A DNA stretch of 64,000 nt, taken from the NCBI GenBank assembly GCA_024529925.1, contig JAFEUB010001201.1, positions 79,916-143,915 of the forward strand, read 5' to 3'. The stretch is from Ophthalmolycus amberensis (Eukaryota > Chordata > Actinopteri > Perciformes > Zoarcidae). Below are positions 1 to 11,161 of the stretch, one piece after another. Under the pieces are notes generated by a model. The model ran no database searches, was not told where the DNA came from, and was given only the letters and a program-made list of their open reading frames with translations. The stretch's first letter is position 1. Each line of letters opens with the position of its first letter. The translations under genes were made by a program, and so were the position numbers.

Positions 1-851
1 AAAAGTAAAGTTCTCTTCTTTCAAGCAGAGTGTTTGAGAGCTCTCCTCCACACCAGCCTGTCTGGGCTTGCAAGAGCGATAGTTAATAATTCACACTGGG
101 AACAAGAGGTCTATAAAGGATCGCCATGCAAAGTAGAGGACAGGCGCCTGTTTTAGAAAGCGAGGTGTGTGGGAGGAAAAAAAGTCTTCTCTCTCTCCGA
201 GTTCCACGTATCCGTAAGCAATAGAGACAGTGAGTGAGCGATGACAAAGGCAGAGTGTGTGTGTGTGTCAGTATTTGTGTGCACGTGATGCAACCGTGCA
301 CGCTCTACATGTGGGCAGATAAATCACACAGAGGGTGTGAGGGTGGGAAAAGGTCGAGTTGTTTACCAGCAGAGAGGAGAAGCAGTGGGCATTCACTGTG
401 TGATGGTGTTTGTGTAGGTTCAACATCGTATGGGCATCGCCCTCTAAGAGCTGTCGCTACTTGGTTCATCTCCAAGCCCTTGTGCAGACAAGGATTTCTT
501 TTGGTACTCTTGTGTCCTGCGCACCCCCCCCCCTCCTCCTACATCTGCACTTCTTCAGCAACAAACAGTCCTATCGGCCGTATCGGCTACATCCTGCCTT
601 GGCGCTATCCCCGCGGGGCTAGCACATACTGCTTTCTTTCCAATTACATTCATAATAATTGATTGGACCTACTCTACAATTACTTTTTTCAAAATGCTTT
701 ACCATGACTTTTTTTCCCCCCACATAGTATACAATGTCTTTTGTTTACTTTTTTCAACAGGCTATACTGTAACTTTTTTATGAATTTCTCAACATTCAAT
801 ACTATTGCTTTTTTCATCCCCTATGCCAATACTTTTTTCCGACATACTACA
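1..851. other. Non-coding stretch, no gene seen
   Basis: Low-complexity sequence with a short (GT)n run near 255-270 and T-rich sequence from about 690. The open frames here lack codon-like structure or recognisable motifs. I see no gene. Confidence 0.5.
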
Positions 852-856
852 CTATG

Positions 857-1213
857 TGTAACCGGTTGTATAAGGACCCAAATGCAACACACAAGATTTC
901 AGGGATCGTTGGCTTTTATTACAAACTTTCCAGATACAGCAGGCAGAGTTAATCAGAGTCAGGAACAGAAGGCTGGTGGGTTTACCGGGAGTCAGGCGAG
1001 ACGGGTAGAACAGGGGCAGGCAGGGTCGGTAACAGGAGACCAGTCCGTGATAGAGCGCTGGAGAGTCTGGCATCGAAAAGCAAAGAACAATCTGGCAATG
1101 TGTGTCTGGGAGGCAGGAGTCTATATAGGGGCTTGATTAGTGAGCGGAGGCAGGTGAGTGAACAGGTGAAGGGCGTTAGACTGATGAGGAGGGAGTGGAG
1201 CTGAACTGTGACA
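857..1213 (-). mobile_element. Solo LTR of a Gypsy-like retrotransposon
   Basis: Read on the minus strand this is a 357-bp LTR that begins TGTCACAGTTC and ends GGTTACA, with TG/CA termini. It is flanked by the perfect 5-bp direct repeat ctatg at 852-856 and 1214-1218, the target-site duplication. A TATA-like box (tatata, about 1121-1127) and, downstream, a polyadenylation signal (AATAAA, near 915-921) are both in minus orientation. The sequence before the 3' end (ggacccaaatgca on plus) is shared with the LTRs of the element at 11162-13991, so the families are related. No internal region or second LTR is present, which fits LTR-LTR recombination. Confidence 0.85.
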
Positions 1214-1218
1214 CTATG

Positions 1219-4200
1219 ACTATTATCAACATGCCAGACTATGACTTTTTAATGATTCATCGCAGTATACTTTATGTTTTTATTGCAATACTAACTGAAC
1301 AAACTTTTGCAACCTAGTATACTATGGTTTTGTTTACTTCTTTTGACATCCTGGACCATGCGGTCTTTTGACTTTTTGGTCAGGAGTCAGAACTTTTTCA
1401 TTGAGAACAGCTGCCTATTGCAACTGGAAACAAGGTTGATGAGAGCTGTGAGATGGAACCAAAAGTGTAAATTTGAGCTATAAGATGCTCAAATGCACTG
1501 CACAGCTGTGGGCAACTGCTGGGTCAGGTGATAACTTTTTGTGAGTTTGTCGCTACAAGCAAAAACCTTTTACATTTCACCTAATCGCATTTTCATCCCC
1601 GCCCACGCCAAACCAGTGAGCGCAACACAGACAAAAACAACCAAACGCTCTTATAACCTAAAACATTTTGTGCTCACGTAGCACTACATCACTCATAGAA
1701 AGAAGCTGAGTGAGAAAAAAAGATTGTCAAGGCCTTCTAAAATCCCTTCCTCACTCTCTCTCTCTCTCTCTTCTTCTCTCTTTCTCACTCAATCCTTTTA
1801 AAATCTATCTTGCTCCTCTGCAGCACACCCAAGGTCAATCAGTGAGCATCTGGAATGTCCGTGGATCACACAAAACACCTCTCAGCAAAACACGACACAA
1901 AGCCCTGGTGGGCTGAGTGGAACTGCTCTTGAAATAATGCAGCAATCATTGACAAATCAGCAGCATGGATATAGAAACTGGCAGTAAGAGTAGCACGAAT
2001 GAGAAAACATTTACACATGCATTACATTTAAAAATATGATACATACTGCGGTAAAAATGATTTCCTGACAGGACATAAGCTGTGACAAGCCCAGCCGTGC
2101 ATTTATTTTCATTTACAGTAAGCTACTGTGGAACAAGAAAGGTGTGATTACGAGGCATTTGTTATTCTATCCTTATATTGCCAGAATAAACATTTACTGC
2201 GATAGAAAGCCATTATCACCAACAGACTTTCATCACCTATTTTTTTTTTACATCCCAGCACACTCAGAGGAATAATGAGGAGGCAGAAATGTACGTGGAG
2301 GAGACAGCTGAAGCATATATTAAATATCCTTACACTCCTGTCCATAGCATTTAAACCCTCTTTCTTTTCATCATCTCTCCCATCCCTGTCACATAACCTC
2401 AAGTCTTAACAGTCAGTTTCACCTATCATCTCCTCGCTTCTCCTCCTCCTTCCTTTTCATCTCCTCCTCTGTCCTCTCACCCTCCAGCCATCAGTTATCT
2501 CCCTCAGGGCGAGGCAGGGGAGGGCACCGCTGACCTTGGATCTCTCAAGAGCACTCTCAACATCTGTGCCTGGATTTGCATTCATTCTATAGGTCAGCGA
2601 CACACGCAGCAAACTCAACTGCAATGCGAAACACTACAAATGTACGGAGCCCACAAAAGGTTACGCATTACCTTGCCATGAGTTTTGCCTTGCTTCTGAT
2701 CCACAGGGAACGGTTGAGCTGTATTAAGATATTAATTATGCCTATTATGCCGCTGGTCCTAACCACAGCGTGATGGGGTGGCTTCTGTTACGGTTTCAAA
2801 TGTTTGATGACTTATCCTGCACTCAGGCACGTACAAAAAAATAATCCAATCAAATGAGCCCCTGGCCCCCGGGCAAACTGGCCCCACCGGTCATATAAAA
2901 CCGCACTTCACCGTTTCAGGATTGTAGGCTAGTAGCTTAAGCAATATATGGAGAGAGAGGAAGAATGTGTGTTCGGATACAAGTGGGCAAAAAACTTCTT
3001 TTTTTTTCAACACAGCCGGTTGAAAATCGGCAAAGCTTCCCTTTCATCTCTCCCTCGTCCTCCTGCATCTAACACCAGGTGAGGGAGGTGTGTATGTGGT
3101 ATTGTGCTAAACCGTAAGCCCGCCCCCTTTGTAGCGGTCCAATCGAATGCAAAGGATTTGATTTAAATCCCTCCTGTAACTGTACGCCCCTCAACTGTTC
3201 CATTTCACTGTGAAATATGTGACAGTGCAGAAGCTAATGTCATGTCATATTATTGATGATTGCTAATGTTTGCCCTTTGCTCCTTGAAAAGACAGCCTAT
3301 TACATTTAGCAGCTCTTACCTCGAGTAAGTCTGTTTCACCTTTCACATAGTGGTTGCTGATGTGCTGCACTTCATGTTTCGAGTAAGGGAAATACAAGGG
3401 CAAATACAAAATTGATAGAGAACACTGCTTTACCTCAGTGATGTCTTAGTTATTTCTGTCAGCACGTTTGTCTACTTATTAATAAGTGCAAATGCAAATG
3501 CTTACGCAATATTTGTTCATTTAGTTATCCTTTCAAATGGAGGTCAATGGTTGTCAGCAGAAAAAATAGAACATTATACAAAAGAACCAAACCAGATTGA
3601 CTTGCAGGATTAAAGGCTTTGTCACTGTGCTGTCTCTTCTAGGACACTTGATTTGATATTTTGCAATCAGCACTTCATGAGCTTCACAGTAACATCTTCA
3701 GCTGGGATATTCGGCATCTCTCCATTATCCAGAAAGAAGCTTATAATTCCAAGATGAGGTTGATGAGCTTGTATCTACTTTCATTTTTTTTTTGCTTCAT
3801 GACAAGAAGCTCTGCAGAAGTTAAATGTTATCTTGGCAAGCCCCTCGCACAGATGACCTTTGATTACATCCCAGTCGGCACCATGCTCTGAGATGTGCTG
3901 TTAAGCCTGAGATCATCCAGCTAATGTGGTACCATAACATGCAAATGACCCGTGGTTCAATACCAGTCAGCGTTTGTCAGTAATGGTGCGTAAACCCTGT
4001 GGACTGTGAAATATTGCTGATGGACACTCCTCCGCCTTCTACTCCTTGAGTAATTGCGGGTTGAAATCGGTTTGGCGCTGATGGCAATGAAGGGTATGAC
4101 CCATATCCTCATCATTATCATGGCTGTGTTCATCATCGTCTGCATCATCATCATCATCATCAAACAAACTCTAAAAACTCTGGACAAAAATACATTGCAT

Positions 4201-4333
4201 CTTCATCACTGTAGGGTACTAGAGAAATACAATTCACTGAGCTTTAATTTGTGCCTGGTTTATACACTTTTAAATGTTTTGGCCCCTCCTCCTCTACGTG
4301 ACTTTGTGTATACTCGCTCAGTAAATTCTATGT
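1219..4333. other. Intergenic stretch, no confirmed gene
   Basis: Contains a (CT)n tract near 1750-1790 and otherwise unique-looking AT-rich sequence. The only mild coding hint is a 45-codon frame from ATG 3754 to the stop at 3889-3891, whose first 20 or so residues are hydrophobic and could be a signal peptide. It has no recognised family and I do not call it a gene. Confidence 0.45.
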
Positions 4334-4575
4334 GAGAGAGAGAGAGAGAGAGAGAGCATTCATTTTTTTAACAAAAAAGCCTAATTTTGAGCTTGTTTAA
4401 ATACAGTTAATCCATGGGGCTTTTATTTTGAAAGGGTGGTGCTGGGTGGGGGGGAGAGGGGGAGAGGAGACATAATCATAATGTCTGACACACATAAACA
4501 GAGGTTATTAAATGCCTGGCTTCATCACAAGCATTTCAATTAGAATTCCCTCTTTGGGGCTTTTATTTTGAAATG

Positions 4576-4577
<2 letters not shown>

Positions 4578-4608
<31 letters not shown>

Positions 4609-4620
4609 GGGGGGGGGGGG
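4578..4620. repeat. (TG)n followed by a 15-base G run
   Basis: About 14 TG units (4578-4605) lead directly into 15 uninterrupted G (4606-4620). Confidence 0.95.
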
Positions 4621-4651
4621 CCTCTAAAAGTCTCTAAGACCTGAATGACTG

Positions 4652-4932
4652 TATGAGAGAGAGACACAGACAGGGAGAGAGAGAGAGAGGAAAGAATTAG
4701 TGAGAGAGAGAGAGAGAGAGAGAGAAGAAAGAATTAGTGAGAGAGAGAGAGGTGAGTCTCCAAGACCTGAAATGACTGTAGGAGAGAGAGAGAAGAAAGA
4801 ATTAGTGAGTGAGAGAGAGAGAGAGAGAAGAAAGAATTAGTGAGAGAGAGAGAAGAAAGAATTAGTGAGTGAGAGAGAGAGAGAGAGAGAGAAGAAAGAA
4901 TTAGTGAGAGAGAGAGAGAGAGGAAAGAAGTT
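4652..4932. repeat. GA-rich minisatellite with gaagaaagaattagtgag core
   Basis: At least five copies of a gaagaaagaattagtgag core are separated by (GA)n runs of different length. The segment also duplicates a flanking phrase: an agacctgaatgactgta-like stretch near 4637-4653 recurs slightly changed near 4761-4778. So both short units and a block of about 130 bp have been duplicated. A shorter (GA)n lies at 4334-4356. Serine/leucine-rich frames on the minus strand are artefacts of the repeat. Confidence 0.9.
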
Positions 4933-5185
4933 TTGTAGAACTGGAAAAAAAACTGGAAAAAAAAAAAAAACTGGAAAAAACGAGTCTGCATTTGGGTCCT
5001 TGAACACACCACATCATGAACCGGGGCAAATCCGCCCTTGAGCTTGCGTTGTCCTCCTCATTGCGCTGTCCCCTTAATCTCATAGTATCCCAGCCTTTCA
5101 GAACCAGTTGGTGAAGGTGGATTCTTTCACACTGTTCCGCGCTGTTAGGATCCACTGGCAGACTTGAGAAAAAGCTGATCTTCTC

Positions 5186-5267
5186 TGCTCATAGCTCTGA
5201 ATAGCATTCATGGCTAACTGGCTTGGCCAGTTGCTGCTAGCACAACAGCTATTCAGAGCTATGAGCA
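5186..5267. repeat. 20-bp perfect inverted repeat, 42-bp spacer
   Basis: The left arm 5186-5205 (tgctcatagctctgaatagc) is the exact reverse complement of 5248-5267. The spacer is unique sequence. It could be a fragment of a foldback or MITE end. No flanking target duplication was recognised. Confidence 0.8.
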
Positions 5268-5299
5268 ACAACAGTTATTGCCTCATTGCTTTTCGTTTG

Positions 5300-5762
5300 G
5301 TAGCCGTGAGAGACCTTAGTCAGTAATGCAAGTATGTCTGCATGAAAAGATGTACAAAGATATATTATATATTCGCTAATGCTAATCGCGGTTAGCATTT
5401 CCCCATTGGCCGTAATGTTAAAATTAGCTTAGAAGCTAGCGAGTCGGACATGTACTGTTAAAAGCATTTTGCCATTCAACCTTTTTTGTTAACAGTCCTA
5501 GTGAGAGGTAGGTCAAAGGTACTTCATCCATATTGTAGCGACCCTGTCAGTAACAGCTGGTAGCAGAGGGGTTGCTGGTAGCAACTGTTCTGTGTCGGGA
5601 GCTAGTAAATGTTGTGTTAGACCGGAACCGGAAGTTGCGGTTGTTGTTGTGGCGGAGAAAAGCTACGAAAAAATCCGTATATAAAGCGCACCGGACTATA
5701 AGCCGAGGCCTCAAAGCGTGGGGTAAAGGGTAGCGGCTTATAGTCCGAAAAGTACGGTACTT
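5300..5762. mobile_element. MITE-like DNA transposon end (ggactataagccg type)
   Basis: Near 5690-5750 the inverted phrases ggactataagccg and cggcttatagtcc face each other, ending in a tagtccgaaaagtacggta-like terminus near 5740-5760. I know this as the edge of a dispersed non-autonomous repeat common in fish. The left boundary is not resolved, so the start is approximate. No transposase frame is present. Confidence 0.5.
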
Positions 5763-6445
5763 CTCCTGATCTTTACCTCCTATAACAAGGTCCATAGGGG
5801 CATCTCAATAAATAAACATGTTATATTATATTATATAAGTGTTATTTACTGCTGTTTTTCGTGTTGGAATGAATGTTAAATATTTAACTGCAAAGTAGTA
5901 ATGCGTGTTAGATACTTTAATTTGTTTGCATTAAATCATACTGGGATGTTTGTTGAAATTGATAGGATGGCCCTACGTAGAGAATTTTCCACCAGCCGCC
6001 ACTGAATCTAGATCAAACTGTTATTCAGGGTGGGTCATTTAGTGTTGAGTACGTAATGGATGGATGTAATTCCTGTCGAGACTACATTAGGATGGGAAGT
6101 CATTCTTAATGTAAACCAATGTAATATTAGTTTAGTAACAGCAAAATCATAATTCATGTGTGTGAACTTACACTTCAGAGATGCAAGGAGTCACAGTGAT
6201 GGTCTGCAATCAGAGACAGAAAGGAGGGGGATAGAAGGAGGAGCGGGAGGGTGAAATGTTTAGTTTAATTTCAGAAAACCATCATTACAGCTCATTTTAT
6301 TTCCTTGTTAATTATCAGTCTCATTCAAGATCTAGAATTTCCCAGGAACTTATGTTAGTCTTCAATATATATATTTAAGTTGCTTTAGAGAGAATAAATC
6401 ACACAAAATAAATGAATCTGGTGTCAATCTAAACAAAAGGAAAAG
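5763..6445. other. Unique AT-rich stretch, nothing seen
   Basis: AT-rich with a short purine-rich patch near 6215-6255. No splice-bounded coding frame and no recognisable repeat boundary. Confidence 0.4.
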
Positions 6446-6453
6446 GTCTAAGA

Positions 6454-7464
6454 TAGGGCTGCAACAACGAATCGATAAAATCGATAATAATCGATTTTTT
6501 AAATAGTTTTCATTATCGATTATCAAATTTCATTATCGATTCGTTGTGTCGCGCGATTATTACGCCACTCAATAAGTCGCGGAGATGTTTGACAAAAAAA
6601 AAGGGAAAAAAAGAGCGGAGCACAGCAGTTGTTGTGAAGTGGAGCTTCTAATGACGACCAAGACACGTCTGGTTTTGAACGGAACACTTTACTTCCTGAA
6701 AACTGCAGTTTAACAACTGCTACAGTGAACAGACCACGCTCTTGCACCCGACATATACGTTAGGTTTTCACTTATCGTTATCATTGTTGTCGTATCATAG
6801 CACATAGCATGCATCATGCTACTTCCTGTCTCTTCACAGTAAAATCACTTCCGTTTTCATGCTCTTCACAATAAAAGTAAACATGCGATCAAACAATTTA
6901 CAACAGAGGAAAGACCATCGGACCCGTAACGTTGTTCTGAAACATGGCGGAGGCAGAGAAATCAGTACGACCTAAGTCGGCCAAGGTGTGGGAGCATTTC
7001 ACACTTAATAAATTGAAAAAGTGTGTTCATTGCAAGATATGCAAAAGCGACATGATATGGCACGGGAGCACCACGGTGATGATTCAGTTTGTGCGTGTAG
7101 TGTAGAGAACAAGTTCTGACGTTCAAACAAATCCTGTTTTCTGATTTGTATTTTTCTTTATTTTTTATAAATTATTTATTGTTCTGACAGCTCAGGTCCC
7201 TTTAAACAAAAATATACATATTTTTGTTCACATGTATGTTTTTTGTGTAAGTCCATTTGTTTTTTTTGTTTTTTAATTATTACTTCAACAGCTCAGGGAT
7301 GTTCAAGAAGCAACCTGTTTGTGCACTTTCTGAAGATCAGTTCTGTTTTTGAATAAAGGGTTGGAAATTAATGCTTTTGTGTTTTTTTATCCGATTAATC
7401 GATTAATCGAAAAAAGAATCACCCAATTAATCGATTATTAAAATAATCGTTAGTTGCAGCCCTA
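6454..7464 (+). mobile_element. Non-autonomous hAT transposon, 1011 bp
   Basis: Terminal inverted repeats start tagggctgcaac (6454) and end gttgcagccta-like: the right end reads gttgcagccc then ta, finishing at 7464. Both ends are followed inward by atcgat/taatcgatta-rich subterminal repeats. The perfect 8-bp target duplication gtctaaga flanks it at 6446-6453 and 7465-7472, as expected for hAT. Inside is a short frame (6944-7105) that starts like a hAT transposase and then stops. The catalytic DDE/RNase-H part and the hAT dimerisation domain are absent, so the element is an internal-deletion derivative that would need a transposase in trans. Confidence 0.9.
6944..7105 (+). pseudogene. Remnant N-terminus of hAT transposase, BED zinc finger
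   Basis: A 53-codon frame from ATG at 6944 to TAG at 7103-7105. After a charged leader (MAEAEKS...) it reads SAKVWEHFTLN near residues 12-22, then a cysteine pair (C30, C33) and H40-G-S-T-T. This is the usual order of a BED-type zinc finger at the start of hAT transposases. The distal zinc-binding histidine motif is missing because the frame ends in FVRVV and a stop. BED fingers bind transposon ends. What is left here is unlikely to fold fully. Its position inside an element with intact ends and target duplication supports this reading. Confidence 0.75.
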
Positions 7465-7472
7465 GTCTAAGA

Positions 7473-8070
7473 TACTTAACAGTTAAACACAAAGTTATGT
7501 GGTCTATTGTCAATTTCAGTTACAGCATGTCCGTACTTACCAGCCAAAGCACAGATGTTGATCAATGTTCTCTTTGCCTAAGAGAGGAAAAACAATATTA
7601 TTATCTTCTGTGTGTATGAGCAATAAAGGGTTAAAACTAGCAGAACTACAGAACACCCACAACTAATGACAGCTCCATCTCAGCTCTATGTGAGGGCTCA
7701 CTGTGGACTAATAATTGATTATCTAATGTCTCTGTATACTGAATATATAAAGTCATGTTCCTATAGGGCCTGCATTATATTAGTGGATTACTACAGAACG
7801 ATACTATCAGCATTATATGAACAAAGGTTATTTGTACATTAAGGTCTAATTCAAGATCACAAAGCTTGTGTATAATCATGTCTATTGGTCACTTTCTGTT
7901 ACAGATTTACACATTGACACATAAAGTGGCCAGAATAATAATTGAACAGCTTTAGCTGCTGGTAAAACTAACAAACAGTTATAAAACACTCTGACTGTAA
8001 TGTTACCACAGCAAACATATTGTTGTCAGGATAGTTTGATGAAAAAGACTAGTTTTATATTAGAAATAAC
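7473..8070. other. Unique AT-rich stretch, nothing seen
   Basis: No coding structure or repeat boundary recognised between the hAT element and the SINE. Confidence 0.4.
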
Positions 8071-8075
8071 CTGTT

Positions 8076-8336
8076 AATTAGCTTAGTGGTTTATTGTCAG
8101 TTTAATAGAGAGATGAAGTCACGCCCTTTACAGTGTCCTGTGGGACTTTACTTTATAACTCGACAGTTCGATCCTTGGCTGGGACGTGTCATGTGTCGAA
8201 GTGTCCCTGAGCAATACACTGAACCCCTAACAGCTCCCCGGGCGCCTGTCATAGTCAGCCCACTGCTCCCTATATACAGGGATGGGTCAAATGCAGAGAC
8301 AAATTTCCCCCTTACCGGGATCAATATAGTATAATA
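8076..8336 (+). mobile_element. tRNA-derived SINE
   Basis: An A-box-like sequence (tagcttagtgg, 8079-8089) is followed by a B-box-like sequence (gttcgatcc, about 8166-8174). Then comes the body seen in many fish SINEs: tgtcgaagtgtccctgagca, a cactgaacccctaac phrase and a gatgggtcaaatgcagag phrase. The A-B spacing is wider than in a tRNA, so the head is probably altered. The 3' end is near an aataaataaaaaaat tail at 8334. A second copy lies on the minus strand at 15845-16030. Confidence 0.75.
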
Positions 8337-9045
8337 AATAAAAAAATAAGAACGACTATGTATAGCAGCTAACGGCGAGAGATAAATGTTTATTTCATCC
8401 AGTTTGAATTGTGCTATGAATTACACATATGTTTGTGAATTTAATATTTATTTTGCAAGTCAAGAAAGTCTCAGATTGTCAGACATTTGTCGTATCGTTT
8501 AGCTTTGTGTGAAACCGATCAGTGAACTACATCTCTGGTCTGGCATCATGCATGTCAGCTGCACGGCCGTTACCTTGGCTTGCTAGCTAGCTCGCTAGGT
8601 AACTTAGCTATATCCATCTACACATGTACCTTATCATACATGATGTGTTTTATTCTGCTACTGTTCTTATCAGCCGGGAAGTAGAGAACAGACAAGGCCT
8701 GTTGTTCATGCAAGTACAGTCTTTAAACCGGAAGGAGCCGTATGACGAACGTTAGCAGCTATGCTAACGTTAGCACTTCGCTAGTATTAGTAAGTTAACA
8801 ATACAGTTTTTCTTTGGTTCACCGGGAAAATGTTTACTCTTCTTGCTTATTTTGAACCCTGTTTGAGTTAGAAACCACTTGTAATGCCATTGTAAAATGT
8901 GGAAGCTTCATTTTTAAAGTTGAGTATAGAAACACACTGTGCTACTTACCGGTCAATGACTCAGAGAACAATGTCGAAGGCCTGGTTTGTTCAGTAGTGA
9001 AGTTAAGATGAGGCGTTTAAGGGTACCCGGAAATTCACGCACTCT
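8337..9045. other. Unique stretch, nothing firm seen
   Basis: Contains a gctagctagctcgctag-type run near 8580 and a gctaacgttagc palindrome-like motif near 8760. No gene or bounded element recognised. Confidence 0.4.
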
Positions 9046-9520
9046 AAGCTGCGCAATACACACCCATTATAAAGTCCGAAAAGGGCTGAAAAATCATAAA
9101 AGTTAAATTGCTGCAGTTCAAAAAGTTTAAAAGATATCAAAAATCATGAATCATGTAGCAATAGTTAAGGGTTTTCTCAACATTTGAAAGTTGAAATGGT
9201 GTCTGTAGCTGAAAGTATGAGGAAGTTGAAGGATTTGAAAGTTGAAGAAGTTTAAGAGGATTTGAAAATATTCTCCATAGAGATCCCATTGAAAATAAAA
9301 AGCTTAATAATTCAAAAAGTTTAAAGGTTAGAAATATGAAAAGTCATAGCAGAGATGAGCTGAAGGAGCTGAACATTTTGATAGTTGAACGGTTTCTGTA
9401 GCTTAAAAAATGAAGGAGAAGAAGAGGTGCGATTGTTGGAATGCTTAACAGCATTCCAACAATAAAGAAACAGGATAACAATCGTTGGAATGCTTAACAG
9501 CATTCCAACAATTAGCTTAA
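9046..9520. repeat. Dispersed repeat with paired hairpin units
   Basis: An AT-rich block full of near-repeated ttgaaagttgaa and aaaaagtttaaa phrases ends in two successive hairpins. The first is 9432-9463, a 13-bp arm attgttggaatgc with loop ttaaca. The second is 9484-9509, with 10-bp arms and the same loop. I recognise the ttggaatgcttaacagcatt-type unit as a common fish repeat, but cannot name the family. Boundaries are approximate. Confidence 0.6.
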
Positions 9521-9725
9521 CGCTATAATGTGGTGCGGTGCATCACATGGTGATATTTAAACTGTACATGGTCCCTTTTAAATAAAATAAATAAATTGTT
9601 AGCCCCACCTGCTTTACATCACCTGTCCAGTTGATAGTCTGGGGACTGGTGATGGTATTCAGTGGTACATACGGCTCATTGAATACCATCATAAACTTCT
9701 TTCCATATAAAGACATTGTCATTAC

Positions 9726-9836
9726 CTTCACCTGAGAGCAGGAAATAGCTTTCAGAATAAGATTGATAGTCCGACTCCAAGTGTTCTGTTTCACTGCCAC
9801 ATAAGGGGTGGTTTCATTTTTAATGTAAATTGAAGC
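9726..9836 (-). CDS. Candidate internal exon, unidentified
   Basis: The minus strand shows a pyrimidine-rich acceptor (tttctttttccaccttccag) immediately before 9836 and a donor AAG|GTAATG at 9725/9726. The enclosed 111 bp is open and a multiple of three (37 codons). It reads ASIYIKNETTPYVAVK... and ends with SCSQVK. It contains one N-glycosylation-type sequon (NET). An earlier in-frame donor (CAG|GTGAAG) would shorten it by two codons. The open frame continues on both sides (9543-9902), so splice limits are inferred from consensus only. I do not recognise the protein, and no neighbouring exon was found to join to it. Confidence 0.3.
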
Positions 9837-9904
9837 CTGGAAGGTGGAAAAAGAAACTTGTTTTGGGGGGGAAAGGAATTGGAAGGGATTAAAACATTGC
9901 ACAA

Positions 9905-11155
9905 AATGGGAATACAGCGGAGTTAAGGGAATATGACCTCAATTTAATCCTGAGCTAATTGCTGAGGGAATGGAGGAATTGGGTGTGCGGGAGTGAGAAG
10001 GAAGAGAAATATTGTTGAAAGAGAACTTTTGTCAGTCTTGATCTAACACCTAACCAGGGAATGGCTGAGCAAGGGCAGAGGTGCTTATTGTAAATGTGTG
10101 TATGTACACCGAGAGCGAGGTGGAAACCGGAGTCAAAAAGCTGATTCTGATTCAGGAAGTTATGTTAAATATGCCACTGAGGTTTTCAGTGAAGCTTTCC
10201 TGTCTTCTGCTTTTGCTGAGGCACTTTGTCTTAGTGCAGAGAAAACAGCTGGTGTGTGTGTGTGTGTATGAGTAGATGTGTTTATATGAGTGTGCTGCGT
10301 GCGTGGCCTTACATGCTAACAAGTGAATGGAGGAGAGAAAGCAGCAGAATGCTACAGAGGATTGCAAACACTTGCACACCCAATCACAAGTACACACACA
10401 TCTCTCCTGAGCCAGAGAGGCAATTCTGCTTCAAATTGGGGGCCAGCTGTGGCACAATGACCAGGTGGATATTTCACTCTCGGATTGCAGTCCCTTCTGT
10501 TAAACTAACTTAAGGAGTCATCTAAGGCTCTGGAGAGGGGATCTGCAGGAGAGAGAAAAAGGCAGAGAGAAAAAGAAGGGAAACAAGAAGCAGTAATAAT
10601 GTTTTAAGTGACTGATCTTTGTGCAGCTCTTTAGCTGAGCTTTAGATGCCTGATAATGAATAAAGTAATTTAGAACTACAGCTACAAACAATGATTGTAT
10701 TCATTATCGATTAGATCAGAAGTGGATGGTATTAGAATACTAATAAGTAGAAATTTGACTCGAGTAAACTTGTCTACGAATTTACTTAAATTAAAGTAAA
10801 AAGTAGGTCAGTTAAAATGCCCTCTGAGTAAGGCCTTCCTCACCTCACTGAAGGTACAAGTTCCTTAGTGAAAGCGGTAGCCAGCGCTGGAGGATCCACC
10901 ACGGAAATGTGAGCCAGACCCAGCATGCACTTGTACAATAGTACAATACAAGTTCAAGTACAATACCAAGAAAAAGTAAGATTACAGATTTTTTATTACA
11001 CAAACAAAACAGACTTTGTTGGCTCTGTTTAGGTGCTTGAATCACTGTTTTGGCTTTGCGAAATTTCTAGTAAAACGAAACAACACTTGGAGGAAAGTAT
11101 ATTTAAGTCAAAGTTGTGCACTTTCTCCGTGAAGGACAATGTTGTTATCCGCATT
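9905..11155. other. Non-coding stretch with short (TG)n
   Basis: A (TG)n microsatellite sits at about 10252-10267. The rest looks unique, with no splice-bounded coding frame recognised. Confidence 0.4.
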
Positions 11156-11161
11156 GCTTTT

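Noticed and set aside
4652..4932. Regularly spaced repeats resembling a CRISPR array
   Set aside because: Spacers are (GA)n of variable length, the genome is eukaryotic and no cas-like gene is present.
4980..5035. LTR fragment suggested by tgcatttgggtcctt
   Set aside because: The phrase resembles the U5 end of the solo LTR at 857-1213, but too little flanking similarity was seen to call it.
4734..5155. Ser/Leu-rich minus-strand frames
   Set aside because: Products of the GA minisatellite and adjacent poly-A runs.
8076..8336. tRNA gene suggested by A- and B-box-like sequences
   Set aside because: Box spacing too wide, no cloverleaf, and the body matches a dispersed SINE seen again at 15845-16030.
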